Shown here in pieces: positions 18,255 through 26,995 of a DNA stretch of 64,000 nt. The stretch is taken from NCBI RefSeq assembly GCF_902859935.1, contig NZ_CADIKI010000007.1, positions 62,001 to 126,000 of the forward strand. Direction: 5' to 3'. Within the stretch, counting starts at the first letter, position 1; every line of letters begins with the position of its first letter. The position numbers and the translations under genes are program-made. A model generated the notes under the pieces. It saw only the letters and a list, made by a program, of their open reading frames with translations. It made no database searches and was not told the DNA's origin. This DNA comes from Paraburkholderia fynbosensis (lineage in GTDB: Bacteria > Pseudomonadota > Gammaproteobacteria > Burkholderiales > Burkholderiaceae).

Positions 18255-18788
18255 AATCTTCGATTCGTTTATTTACAGCTTTAGTACGCCGCCGGTGAAC
18301 TGCTTGTCGACTTCGCCCGTAGCTTGTGTGGGGTAGCTTCGCCCAAGGGCGGACGAAACCGTTTTCTCTATCTCAAAAATTTACCGCCTAGCAATCCCGA
18401 GGCGGTGAAACCACATTCTATGCGAGAGCGGCAAATCGTACAGCTAACTTATCCAGTGCTATCTGTGGATAACGTTGGGAAAACACGTGGACAGCATGTG
18501 CGTCGATTCCTGGAGCGCATTTGGGGCGCGCCGCACGGCACCGGAATAGTCCTCGTTCAACGCGCCGATGCGCGCCCAGCCGCTCTGGTTATGCTTTTCG
18601 CAGCGTGTTGACTTTGCAGGGAATTATTCAGTTGTCCACAGCCTCATGCGAGGCACACGCACGGCTACTAGGTTGGTATACGTAAACTTTGGAAAAATCT
18701 GAAGGCCGCGAGCGCAAATAAATTTCGAAAAAAAACCCGCGCGAAGCGGGTTTTTTTTGATGGCCGCGTTGCGCAATGCCGCCCAGAG
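18255..18788. other. Intergenic region with DnaA-box-like sites and shared short motifs
   Basis: 534 bp with no convincing gene. It contains a perfect DnaA box (TGTGGATAA, 18464-18472), a near match TTATCCAGT (18449-18457), another near match TTGTCCACA (18632-18640), ACAGCATGTG (18491-18500) and GTATACG (18676-18682). ACAGCATGTG, GTATACG and the perfect DnaA box recur in the larger non-coding stretch at 21230-22105. A bidirectional terminator is at 18727-18758. Confidence 0.5.
18727..18758 (-). terminator. Rho-independent terminator (bidirectional)
   Basis: Stem CCCGC-GCGAA-GCGGG (18736-18750) flanked by A-tract and T-tract runs on both sides. It ends the YbdK-type ligase transcript (minus strand). 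Confidence 0.85.
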
Positions 18789-19904
18789 CTAGGCTCGCCA
18801 TTGCAAACACTGCTGCCGAACCGCTTCGTGCAGGGACTTTTCCTGCGCAAACACACCGCGCAACCAGGTCGCGTCATTCACCTGCCCGCGCGCGATTGCG
18901 CCGATTTCGGCGAGTGCATTGGCCGAGCCGAGCGCCTGCGCATGCGGTGCGATCAGGTCGAGCGTTTCGAGGATGTCCTCTGAAATCGTCTTGCGTTCGC
19001 CCGTTTGCGGATTGATGCAGACGCCGGCCAGACCGAAACGGCATGCTTCGAACCGGTTGAACGTGTAGACGAGATAGTCGTCTTCCTTCGGCGCGATCGG
19101 CTTGTCGAGTAACAGATGGCGGGCGAGCGTCTGGATGTAGCACGCAATTGCCGCGGCGCGGTCGACCGAAAACGGCGTATCCATCACGCGCACTTCGATC
19201 GTGCCAAAGCCAGGCTTCGGCCGGATGTCCCAGTAAAAATCCTTCATGCTGTTGACCACGCCGGTCTGGACCATCTTCGAAAAATATTCCTCGAAGCTGT
19301 CCCACGTCAGCACGAATGGCGCGCGGCCCGACAACGGGAACGCAAAGACGGAATTCAGGCGTGCCGAATGAAATCCGGTATCGACGCCTTGCACGAACGG
19401 CGACGAGGCGGACAGCGCGATGAAATGCGGGATGAACCGCGACATCGAATGCAGCAGATACAGCGCGCTGTTCGGATCCGGGCAACCGATATGCACGTGC
19501 TGGCCGAACACCGTGAATTGCTTCGCGAGGTAGCCGTACAGCTCCGACAGATACTGGAAACGCGGTGTATCGACGATCTGCCGCTCGCTCCATTGCTGGA
19601 ATGCGTGCGTGCCGCCGCCACACAAGCCGACGTTCAGATGATCGGCCGCGGACACCAGCGTGTCGCGAATCTTGCGCAAATCGGCGACGGCCTGCTCGTG
19701 CGTCTTGCAGATGCCGGTCGACAACTCGATCATGCTCTCGGTGATTTCCGGCGTGATGTTGCCGGGGATCTTTTCGTCCTTGATGAGACGCAGCAGATCC
19801 GTGCCGGCTTTGGTCAGATCATAGTCATGCGTATTGACGATCTGCATCTCGAGTTCGACACCGAACGTAAACGGTTTCGAATCGATGAAGGGTTCGAGTG
19901 ACAT
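18789..19904 (-). CDS. YbdK-type carboxylate-amine ligase (glutamate-cysteine ligase 2 family)
   Basis: 371 aa, the standard YbdK/GCS2 length. It belongs to the ATP-dependent carboxylate-amine ligases that join a carboxyl group to an amine. Conserved features include [12 protein letters not shown] near the N-terminus, [14 protein letters not shown], the metal/nucleotide site [11 protein letters not shown], and [12 protein letters not shown]. It is distinct from the gshA at 45 kb, which is of the E. coli GshA family. In-vivo product unknown; weak glutamate-cysteine ligase activity is reported for E. coli YbdK. Same strand as the antiporter gene, whose stop is 110 bp upstream. Confidence 0.9.
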   Translation of the reverse strand: MSLEPFIDSKPFTFGVELEMQIVNTHDYDLTKAGTDLLRLIKDEKIPGNITPEITESMIELSTGICKTHEQAVADLRKIRDTLVSAADHLNVGLCGGGTHAFQQWSERQIVDTPRFQYLSELYGYLAKQFTVFGQHVHIGCPDPNSALYLLHSMSRFIPHFIALSASSPFVQGVDTGFHSARLNSVFAFPLSGRAPFVLTWDSFEEYFSKMVQTGVVNSMKDFYWDIRPKPGFGTIEVRVMDTPFSVDRAAAIACYIQTLARHLLLDKPIAPKEDDYLVYTFNRFEACRFGLAGVCINPQTGERKTISEDILETLDLIAPHAQALGSANALAEIGAIARGQVNDATWLRGVFAQEKSLHEAVRQQCLQWRA

Positions 19905-19987
19905 GGCGTTCCCTGAGTCAGGTCGGCCGGGTAGCTGTCATTTGCCCGGCCGCTTTTGAATCGAATGAGTTGAGTTGAATGAAACGT

Positions 19988-20013
19988 CGCCTGCCGCGAA
20001 CGCGCGGCAGGCG
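19988..20013 (-). terminator. Hairpin downstream of antiporter gene
   Basis: CGCCTGCCGCG-aacg-CGCGGCAGGCG is an 11-bp perfect stem just after the antiporter stop. Only a short T run follows, so termination is probable, not certain. Confidence 0.5.
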
Positions 20014-20014
20014 C

Positions 20015-21229
20015 TTATCGCGTTGACTCTTCGCGCCGTTCAGCGACGAGCGCGAGGCTGCGATAGACGAGCCACGGCCCGAGAATCTGCAGCACGAAAA
20101 TCGAACACATCACGATTGCCCGCAATTGCGGATCGAAATTCGGATAAAGGTTGTAGGTATCGTCGACCAGCAGATAGGCAAGCGCCGACATTGGCGATAA
20201 AGACAAACCAAGCGCCGCCCCCTGCTTCCAGTTCAACCCGCTCGGTTTGGCGAACGCCATGACGCCGATCAGCTTCGCGATCAGACGAGCAACGATCAGA
20301 CCCAGCGCCGCGGCACCGCCGAGCGCGATGTGCCGCCATTCGAACGACGTCAGCGTGAGCACGAACAGAATCACGGTCAACAGCCAGCCGGCGGTGCCGA
20401 AATGCTGCGGCCACAACTGCGGGCGCGCCTCATGATTTTTCACGATGATGCCGGCGGCCAGCAGCGCAAGAATCGTCGACAGCTTGAACAGATGCGAGAC
20501 GGCGATCGCCAGCAGCACGAGGCCGAATAGCGCGACGAACGAATGCTCGTCCTGCATGTTCAGCCGGCGATAGAAAAACGTGCAGGTGCGCGCAAGCAGA
20601 TACGCGAGCACGAGCGAGCCGATCAGCAGGTAAAGCGGTTGCAGGATCGTCGCGAAAACATTGCCGTAAACCTCCTGATGCAGCCAGCTCGACACGAGCT
20701 TTTCGATCACGACCGCATACATGCTGTTCAGCGCGGTCAAAGTCAGCAGACGCTGGGTCACCTGGCCTTCTGCGCGCAATTCCGTTTTGAGCTGGATCAC
20801 CATCGCGGGCGACGTTGCCATGGCAATCGCAGCGAGCACCATCGCCACCATCAGCGGCACGTTCAGAAACAGCAACACCGGCAGGACGAAGGCGAAAGTC
20901 AGCGTGGCTTCGGCCACGCTCGACAGGATCAGCCACGGATTGCGGCGGATCCAGCGCAGATCGAGCCGGCTTCCGAGTTCGAACAGTAACAGCCCGAGCG
21001 CGACGTCGAGCAACGGACGCGCGGCCATTGCGGAATCCGCATCGATCACGCCGAAGCCGGCCGCACCAGCAACCAGGCCAATGACCGCATAGCCGGAAAT
21101 GCGCGGTAAACGCCACGCGCGATAACACAACTCACCGCACAGACCTGCGGCAAGCAAGGCGAGACCAGCCCAAAAGATGGCGTCGGGTGAAAGCGGCCAC
21201 GCTGGAAAAAACGAAAACGCCGAATTCAT
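20015..21229 (-). CDS. CPA2-family cation:proton antiporter (Na+/H+ exchanger domain)
   Basis: 404 aa, with about 11-12 hydrophobic segments and no TrkA-N domain, unlike KefB/KefC. Recognisable stretches include GLLLFELGSRLDL and ATSPAMVIQL (helices 4-5 region) and STILALLAAGIIVKN. It probably exchanges Na+ or K+ for protons at the inner membrane. It is the last gene on the minus strand before the 876-bp non-coding region. Confidence 0.85.
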   Translation of the reverse strand: MNSAFSFFPAWPLSPDAIFWAGLALLAAGLCGELCYRAWRLPRISGYAVIGLVAGAAGFGVIDADSAMAARPLLDVALGLLLFELGSRLDLRWIRRNPWLILSSVAEATLTFAFVLPVLLFLNVPLMVAMVLAAIAMATSPAMVIQLKTELRAEGQVTQRLLTLTALNSMYAVVIEKLVSSWLHQEVYGNVFATILQPLYLLIGSLVLAYLLARTCTFFYRRLNMQDEHSFVALFGLVLLAIAVSHLFKLSTILALLAAGIIVKNHEARPQLWPQHFGTAGWLLTVILFVLTLTSFEWRHIALGGAAALGLIVARLIAKLIGVMAFAKPSGLNWKQGAALGLSLSPMSALAYLLVDDTYNLYPNFDPQLRAIVMCSIFVLQILGPWLVYRSLALVAERREESTR

Positions 21230-21837
21230 CGTGATGGGTTCTCCTTTGCAGCAACGGCGGACGACACGAACCGGCGCAAACGCCGGCGAACAGGCGGGCG
21301 CGTGAGGCGCTCACCGTCGCAATCGCTTCGCATGGCCAGCGTTGCGAGTTGTCATTGATCGGATGATCTGAATCTGAATGCGCTGCAGCCGCGAAAGAGG
21401 CAGGCACATTCAAGGATGAGGCTGCAGCAAACGGAACGGCGAAAGAATGCCGTCGACTTTGCATCAGATTCTGATTGAGCGGCACCGTTCCGTTGCCGCG
21501 CGTGCCGCCAGAGACGAGGCACGACGCGAAAAGAACGGCGATTGTGCCATAGCTTTTTCAGCCTTGACCGAAAACACACGAACACGCTGGCAAAACGGTA
21601 AAAACGTACGTTATCTCCATGACAGCCGGAAAAAGCGACTTTTTTACCGCAGCAGACTGTCGAGTTAACCGCCAGATTGGACGCCGTGTATGTGCTTTTG
21701 AGGACATTCCCGCAGAAGTTTTCGCATTGGTTCGAAGGTGATTGTCACCCCGATGACCGCGCTTCCAGCGTTGGCCTTGCTGTTTACAGGTTTACTGTAT
21801 GTATACGTAGTAACAGTTAACAAGGTGCCTCGGTTTC

Positions 21838-21846
21838 TGTGGATAA
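21838..21846 (-). promoter_or_regulatory. Perfect DnaA box
   Basis: TGTGGATAA, the reverse complement of the consensus TTATCCACA. It lies in the 21230-22105 non-coding region. Confidence 0.6.
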
Positions 21847-22015
21847 CTCGTGTTTACCTAAGCGAATCATTGGTTTGCGGGCGGCATAACCGGATGCACA
21901 GCATGTGTGGGAGCAGCGCGTATACGCGAGTAACTTTTTGCGCTTTTCGGCGCGGACAAGTTACCCCGTTTACGTCCACACCGGGTCCACACCACTTGAG
22001 CGGGTTAACAGCATG

Positions 22016-22041
22016 GTTATCCACATCTTTCGGTGGATAAC
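22016..22041. repeat. DnaA-box inverted repeat
   Basis: GTTATCCAC and GTGGATAAC, perfect 9-bp arms separated by 8 bp. The left arm belongs to a perfect consensus DnaA box; the right arm box differs at one base. Confidence 0.65.
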
Positions 22042-22105
22042 TCTGTGGACGCGTATACGTGCGTATCCCGACGGTTGACGGGTGGGCCGGCCCTCCGGTT
22101 AACCG

Positions 22106-24085
22106 TTAGCCGACCGTTCCTTGGCGCAATGCGCGCAGCAGGAAACGGGCGGGATCGATGTCTTCGGCCAGATCGCGTTCGAGCGGCCACGGCTCACCTT
22201 CTATTTGTGACGCGATCAGTTCGGCGCCTAGCGCTGCCCATACCAGTCCGCGCGAGCCGTATGCGAACGCGCCATACACGCCTTCCATGCGCGGCAGATC
22301 GAGCGGCCATGCACCGCGCAGACGCGGCGCATCGCGGGCCGCTTCGCCTTCGTTGGCGAGTTGGCCGATCATCGGCATGCGGTCACTCGTGACGCAGCGA
22401 AACGCGACGCGTCCGGCCGGCGCCGCGGACCGTGCGGGATCGCCCGCAGAGGCGGCAAGCGGGGCATACGCCGGCAGCATCTGCGCGACGCGCTCGAGGT
22501 TTTCTAGATGACCGCTCGCGCGCAGCGACGTCTCGGGGTCGTCGAGTTCATACGTGGCGCCCGTCAACGTGACGCCGTTGGCAAGCGGCACCGCATAGCC
22601 TTCGCCGATCACCGGCAACGCGGGCGACGGCGCGGTGCCCGAGGCTAACAACGTCAGCTGGCCACGAATGCTGCGCGTCGGCGCATGCTGCAAGCCGGCG
22701 AAGCGCGCGGCATCGTGCGCGCTCGCGACGATCACCACCGGCGCGCGCGCGACGGCCTGGCCCGCCGTGTCGAAGACGGTCCACTGATCGCCCGACCGTT
22801 CCAGCCGGGCGACCTCGACGCCGAAGCGGCGTTCGAGCAACCCGCCCGCCGCGGCGAACTGTGCGGCGCACAGCGACGCCGGATCGACCCAGCCTCCCTG
22901 TGGGAAAAACCACCCGCCGCGTGCGAGCGGCATGCCGGCGAGTTGTCGAGCGTCTTGTGCCGAGACGGGCGTCACGTATTCGCGCGGATAGCGGAATGCA
23001 GTGATCGCCTCGCCAATCGCGCGAGCGTCGTCGTCGTCCGCGGCGATCTGCAGCAAGCCTGGGCCGCCGCGCAACGGTCGATGACCGAGACGTTCGAGTT
23101 CGGCCCAGCGCCGCAACGCATACAGAAAGCCGGCTCGTGTGACGCGCGAGGCGACGCTGTCGTCGCGGGAAATCATCGGGTGGAACACGCCGGCTGGATT
23201 GCCGGACGCGTCCTGCGCGACTGACGCATGCCGCTCCAGCGACGTCACGCGCCAACCACGCGCGGCAAGCCGCTCGATGACCGCGCTGCCCGCAAGCCCT
23301 GCGCCGATCACCACCGCATGCCGTTCGCCGAGTGCGAGCGGGGCGGGTGGCTCGTAGCGGCGCACGCGCCAGCGCGGCGCGAAGTGGCCGACCAGCATCG
23401 CCCGTTTCCAGCCGAAGCCGTCGATCTTTCGATACTCGAAACCGCATTGCGTCAACGCGCGTTTGATCTCACCGGCGCTGCTGTAGGTGGCGAACGTGGC
23501 GCCCTCACCCGCCAGTCGCGCGAGCGCCTTGAAAATCGGCAGGGACCAGAGCTCTGGATTTCTGGCCGGCGCGAAGCCGTCGAGATAGAACGCATCGGCG
23601 CGCAGTCGCAAGGCCGGCAAGCTGTCGAGCGCGTCGGCCAGCACTAGCGTCAGCACGACGCGCCCCTCTTCGAATTCGAGCCGGTGCGTGCCGGGGACGA
23701 GCATCGGCCATGCGTTCGCGAGTGTATCGGCCAGTTCGGCCACCGCCGGATCGGACAGGGTCGCCGCATAGACGCTGCGCAGATCGGCGACGGTAAACGG
23801 ATGCTTCTCGGTCGAAACGAAATGCAGCCGCTCGCATCGCGCCGGATCGGCGCGCCATGCGGCCCACGTCACGAGGAAGTTGATGCCCATGCCGAAGCCG
23901 GTTTCGAGCACGGTGAAAGTGCGGCGGCCTTGCCAACGTTCGGGCAACGCATTGCCGTTCAGGAAAACGTAGCGAGCCTGTTCGAGACCGCCCACGGCGC
24001 TGTGATAGATATCGTCGTAGACCGGTGAAAACGGGGTGCCGTTGTCGCGAAAAGCGAGGACAGCGGGGATCAGCGGATCGGTCAT
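22106..24085 (-). CDS. mnmC: Bifunctional tRNA wobble-uridine modification enzyme MnmC
   Basis: 659 aa from ATG at 24085 (MTDPLIPAV). The N-terminal methyltransferase domain has VLETGFGMGINFLVTWAAWR, the methyltransferase glycine motif. The C-terminal FAD domain starts with AVVIGAGLAGSAVIERLAA at about residue 255. The FAD domain converts cmnm5(s2)U to nm5(s2)U and the methyltransferase domain makes mnm5(s2)U at tRNA position 34. Length and domain order match MnmC. It is transcribed toward the DnaA-box region. A longer frame begins at 24187, but its extra 34 residues are arginine-rich and not family-like. Confidence 0.93.
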   Translation of the reverse strand: MTDPLIPAVLAFRDNGTPFSPVYDDIYHSAVGGLEQARYVFLNGNALPERWQGRRTFTVLETGFGMGINFLVTWAAWRADPARCERLHFVSTEKHPFTVADLRSVYAATLSDPAVAELADTLANAWPMLVPGTHRLEFEEGRVVLTLVLADALDSLPALRLRADAFYLDGFAPARNPELWSLPIFKALARLAGEGATFATYSSAGEIKRALTQCGFEYRKIDGFGWKRAMLVGHFAPRWRVRRYEPPAPLALGERHAVVIGAGLAGSAVIERLAARGWRVTSLERHASVAQDASGNPAGVFHPMISRDDSVASRVTRAGFLYALRRWAELERLGHRPLRGGPGLLQIAADDDDARAIGEAITAFRYPREYVTPVSAQDARQLAGMPLARGGWFFPQGGWVDPASLCAAQFAAAGGLLERRFGVEVARLERSGDQWTVFDTAGQAVARAPVVIVASAHDAARFAGLQHAPTRSIRGQLTLLASGTAPSPALPVIGEGYAVPLANGVTLTGATYELDDPETSLRASGHLENLERVAQMLPAYAPLAASAGDPARSAAPAGRVAFRCVTSDRMPMIGQLANEGEAARDAPRLRGAWPLDLPRMEGVYGAFAYGSRGLVWAALGAELIASQIEGEPWPLERDLAEDIDPARFLLRALRQGTVG

Positions 24086-24365
24086 GCGTCGGAAAATGAC
24101 GCTCGCAAGAGCGGTTCTAGTGTTACCGCCAGCGCGCGCAGCTCGCCGGACGGCGAAAAAGACGCGCCAAACGTTGGCAAAAACCAACGCCGAGCCCCGT
24201 CCCTACTGGGTTCCAGCCCTCCGTGAGAGGTCGTTGAGGGCAAAATCGCGCTTTCCTCGCCAGATCGACGCTCGAACCTCGGAATTCTTCGAAACCCTTA
24301 TCCTGATTGGGTTTGCGCTGCGCTATCATAGCAAGCGCCGCGAATTGAGCGGCAGCACGGCCAAT

Positions 24366-24407
24366 GGACAGTCATCTGTCCTGTGCTACCGGATCCGGGG
24401 GATCCGG
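24366..24407. repeat. Two adjacent perfect inverted repeats upstream of HU
   Basis: GGACAG-tcat-CTGTCC (24366-24381) and CCGGATCC-ggg-GGATCCGG (24389-24407). They sit about 35-75 bp upstream of the HU -10 box. They could be operators or hairpins; no poly-T follows. Confidence 0.5.
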
Positions 24408-24440
24408 CGCCGTAGCTGCTCGACGGCGCGGCCGCGCACG

Positions 24441-24446
24441 TATAAT
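24441..24446 (+). promoter_or_regulatory. Consensus -10 box of the HU gene
   Basis: Perfect TATAAT, 50 bp before the HU start. The -35 region is weak (near CTCGAC, 16-bp spacing), suggesting an activator or a promoter depending on the -10. Confidence 0.55.
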
Positions 24447-24495
24447 CGGCGCGTTCGCGCTGTTCGTATCAACCTAAACTCAGAAAGGAACCTTA

Positions 24496-24774
24496 ATGAA
24501 CAAACAGGAACTGATCGACGCCGTCGCAGGACAGACGGGCGCCAGCAAGGCTCAAACCGGTGAAACGCTGGACACGTTGCTTGAAGTGATCAAGAAGTCT
24601 GTGTCGAAAGGCGATGCGGTCCAGTTGATTGGCTTCGGTAGCTTTGGTTCGGGCAAGCGCGCAGCGCGTACGGGGCGTAACCCCAAGACCGGCGAAACCA
24701 TCAAGATTCCGGCAGCCAAGACCGTCAAGTTCACGGCAGGCAAGGCGTTCAAGGACGCGGTCAACAAGCGCTAA
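24496..24774 (+). CDS. hupB: DNA-binding protein HU
   Basis: 92 aa, HU/IHF family nucleoid protein. The start [20 protein letters not shown], the [18 protein letters not shown] arm region and the C-terminal [10 protein letters not shown] are typical. It bends DNA and helps open replication origins and compact the chromosome. A good ribosome site (AAAGGAA) precedes ATG, a consensus -10 box lies upstream, and a strong terminator follows. The symbol hupB is by general similarity; the paralogue naming may differ. Confidence 0.96.
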   Translation: MNKQELIDAVAGQTGASKAQTGETLDTLLEVIKKSVSKGDAVQLIGFGSFGSGKRAARTGRNPKTGETIKIPAAKTVKFTAGKAFKDAVNKR

Positions 24775-24799
24775 GCAGATTGCTGCCAGGCAGTTGACA

Positions 24800-24822
24800 C
24801 CCGCCAACGGCGGGTTTTTTTT
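24800..24822 (+). terminator. Rho-independent terminator of HU
   Basis: CCCGCC-aac-GGCGGG stem followed by eight T residues, 26 bp after the HU stop codon. Confidence 0.92.
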
Positions 24823-24900
24823 CGGCCGCGCGTTGTGCGCGGGATGAGCCGCGACATACGTCGCCGCCTTTTTGATTGCATCGACGCGGGGTGACGCCGT

Positions 24901-26199
24901 TCAGTCGTGACGGTGGCCGTGGTCATCCCCATGACCATCGTGGTCATGATGATGATCGTGATCGTCTTCGTCGAAATCCCAAGTGGGAAACGGATCGGCG
25001 AACTGCTGCCAGCCCTGCGGCCCCAATGCGTATTCGCCGTCGCTCAGCAGACACGCGTCGAACTTCGCCGTCCACTGCGCCGGGTCGATGCCGACCCCGA
25101 TCAGCACCAGCTCCTGGCGACGGTCGCCAATGCTCAGATCGTCCGGATCACCGTACCAGTCGCCGGCGATTTCGGAGGCCAGTTCCTCGTCCCCGTCCGG
25201 CCATTCGCTGCGGTCCTGCGCGGCCCACCACATGCCCGCCGGACCATGCCGGCAAGCGCCGCCGGCCTGCGACAGCGAACCGGCAATGTCGTTGCGCGTC
25301 GCGAGCCAGAAGAAGCCCTTGCTGCGCAAGACGCCCTTCCACTCCTGATGCAGCAGCGCCCACAGCCGCTCCGGGTGAAACGGCCGGCGCGCCCGATAAA
25401 TGAAATTGCCGATGCCGAACTCGTCCGCTTCCCCTTGAGGCGCATGGCCGTGGCCGTGCTCATGATTGAGCGACGCGAGCCAGCCCGGCGCACTCGCCGC
25501 CGCGTCGAAATCGAACCGGCCGGTGTTCAGCACTTGCGCGAGCGGCACCGCGCCGAAGCGGCTGACCACCTGCGCCGCACGCGGGTTGATGCGCGCGAGG
25601 ATGCGTTGCAAGCGCGTGAGCTCGTCTGCGCTCACGAGGTCGGCCTTGTTCACCACCAGAACGTCGCAGAATTCAACCTGGTCGATCAGCAATTCGACGA
25701 TGGTGCGGTCGTCTTCGTCGGTCGCGGCGATGCCGCGTTCGGCGAGCGCGTCGGCCGAACCGTAGTCGCGCAGGAAGTTGAACGCGTCGACCACGGTCAC
25801 CATCGTGTCGAGCCGTGCGACGTCGGCGAGCGAAGCGCCTGCGTCGTCGACGAAGGTGAAGGTTTCGGCGATCGGCATCGGCTCGGCGACGCCGGTCGAT
25901 TCGATGAGAATCGCATCGAAACGCTGTTCGGCGGCAAGACGTTTGATCTCGACTGCCAGATCGTCGCGCAGCGTGCAGCAGATGCAGCCGTTCGACAGTT
26001 CGACGAGCCGCTCTTCGACGCGCGACAGCGTGGCCGCATTGCGCACGAGCGTCGCGTCGACGTTGACGGCGGCCAGGTCGTTGACGATCACGGCCACGCG
26101 CAAACCGGCGCGATTCGCGAGAATGTGGTTCAGGAGCGTGGTCTTGCCGGCGCCCAGAAAACCGGAGAGCACGGTGACGGGCAATAGCGGCTGGTTCAT
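24901..26199 (-). CDS. COG0523 (CobW/ZigA-type) metal-trafficking GTPase with histidine-rich tail
   Basis: 432 aa from ATG at 26199. Walker A GFLGAGKTTLL near residue 12, the metal-site GCICCTLRDDL (CxCC) near residue 70, and NKADLVS (GTP base recognition) are present. The C-terminal CobW domain is followed by an Asp/His tail (DDHDHHHDHDGHGDDHGH) that can bind Zn2+ or Ni2+. COG0523 proteins deliver metals, often zinc under starvation. No Zur-type operator was recognised nearby. A longer frame upstream is not family-like. Confidence 0.93.
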   Translation of the reverse strand: MNQPLLPVTVLSGFLGAGKTTLLNHILANRAGLRVAVIVNDLAAVNVDATLVRNAATLSRVEERLVELSNGCICCTLRDDLAVEIKRLAAEQRFDAILIESTGVAEPMPIAETFTFVDDAGASLADVARLDTMVTVVDAFNFLRDYGSADALAERGIAATDEDDRTIVELLIDQVEFCDVLVVNKADLVSADELTRLQRILARINPRAAQVVSRFGAVPLAQVLNTGRFDFDAAASAPGWLASLNHEHGHGHAPQGEADEFGIGNFIYRARRPFHPERLWALLHQEWKGVLRSKGFFWLATRNDIAGSLSQAGGACRHGPAGMWWAAQDRSEWPDGDEELASEIAGDWYGDPDDLSIGDRRQELVLIGVGIDPAQWTAKFDACLLSDGEYALGPQGWQQFADPFPTWDFDEDDHDHHHDHDGHGDDHGHRHD

Positions 26200-26548
26200 C
26201 GCAGTACGGAAAAGCAAGAGGATTGGAGGGCGTGCCGGGCTTGGGGCCGCATGACTGCGCGACCGGGTTTGACGCTTGGGCTCGACGGCAGCACGAAGCC
26301 GCATTGTGCATCAAAACGGGCAGCGGCCGCGTGACTGCCTGGATCGGCGGGGCTTGGCCAGCGTGTCTGGAAATCGGGCGCCAGGACGACCTGATGTAAA
26401 ATGCCGATGCGCGCTCACGGGCAGACCGCGAAAATGCGTCAAGCAGTCAGCCAGGAAGCGGACCCGAAAAAGGGCAAGTGAGGGAGATAATCGCGACAGG
26501 CGCGCGCTGCAGACAGCCCGCACAGGCCTGCTCGACAAGACCGCACGC
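26200..26548. other. Non-coding gap between lytic transglycosylase and COG0523 gene
   Basis: 349 bp. No gene or clear hairpin was seen. It includes the promoter region for the COG0523 gene (minus strand). Confidence 0.35.
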
Positions 26549-26995
26549 TCAACGTGCAGCCGGCATCAGATTCCACTTGCGTAGAATGGCGACGATCTGC
26601 TGCGCATACTTGTCGCGCAAAGTGGGTGTCTCGGAGTGGTATGCGCCGACCGCTTGCCACGTGTTACCGTATTTGTTCATCTGACGGCGCAGATGCCAGG
26701 CCGCGATATAGACGTTCTTGCACGGCTCCATCAGCGTGCCTTGCGAGATGCCGTACTGGGCGAGCGTTGGCAGATGGATCGAATTGATCTGCATCACCCC
26801 GTAGTCGGTCGAACCGTTGGCGTTCTTGTGTTGAGCGTCAGGCCGGTTGTGCGACTCCTGCCATGCAATTGCACGCAGAATCAACGGGTTAACTTTTTGG
26901 TACTTCGCTGCTTCGTCGAAGCAATCGGCGCGTGCTGACCCCGCTGCTACCAGCATGGTGAGTCCCGCGGCGATGGTGACGAAGGCATGATTCAT
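26549..26995 (-). CDS. Small exported lytic transglycosylase (IagB/BfpH-like)
   Basis: 148 aa. A Sec signal peptide (MNHAFVTIAAGLTMLVAAGSARA) is followed by an SLT/lysozyme-like domain. Catalytic Glu47 is in AWQESHNRPDAQ, and DYGVMQINSIHL and YIAAWHLRRQM are the other family blocks. These small enzymes cut peptidoglycan locally so that secretion or pilus machines can cross it. It is transcribed away from gspD, which begins about 500 bp away, so it may serve the type II secretion system. Confidence 0.9.
   Translation of the reverse strand: MNHAFVTIAAGLTMLVAAGSARADCFDEAAKYQKVNPLILRAIAWQESHNRPDAQHKNANGSTDYGVMQINSIHLPTLAQYGISQGTLMEPCKNVYIAAWHLRRQMNKYGNTWQAVGAYHSETPTLRDKYAQQIVAILRKWNLMPAAR

Larger units (their letters stand above)
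21230..22105. other. Candidate chromosomal replication origin (oriC-like DnaA-box cluster)
   Basis: The longest non-coding stretch in the window. It has perfect DnaA boxes at 21838-21846 (TGTGGATAA) and 22017-22025 (TTATCCACA), and a one-mismatch box at 22032-22040. GTTATCCAC (22016-22024) and GTGGATAAC (22033-22041) form an inverted repeat with an 8-bp spacer. GTATACG occurs at 21801, 21920 and 22053, and GTTAAC at 21664, 21816, 22004 and 22098. AT-rich runs near 21590-21650 could be the unwinding element. No dnaA, rep or par gene adjoins; the low-copy motifs and their density are what point to an origin. A DnaA-titrating locus is the alternative. Confidence 0.55.
24086..24495. other. Divergent intergenic region of mnmC and HU gene
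   Basis: 410 bp. It holds two adjacent perfect inverted repeats (24366-24381 and 24389-24407) and a TATAAT at 24441-24446 that is probably the HU promoter. No gene was recognised. Confidence 0.5.

Noticed and set aside
21230..22105. Plasmid-type or phage origin
   Set aside because: No replication initiator, partition or integrase gene flanks it; the neighbours are ordinary chromosomal genes (antiporter, mnmC, HU).
24389..24407. Possible tRNA gene from the stem-like CCGGATCC repeat
   Set aside because: No anticodon loop, CCA or TΨC features follow; it is just a palindrome.
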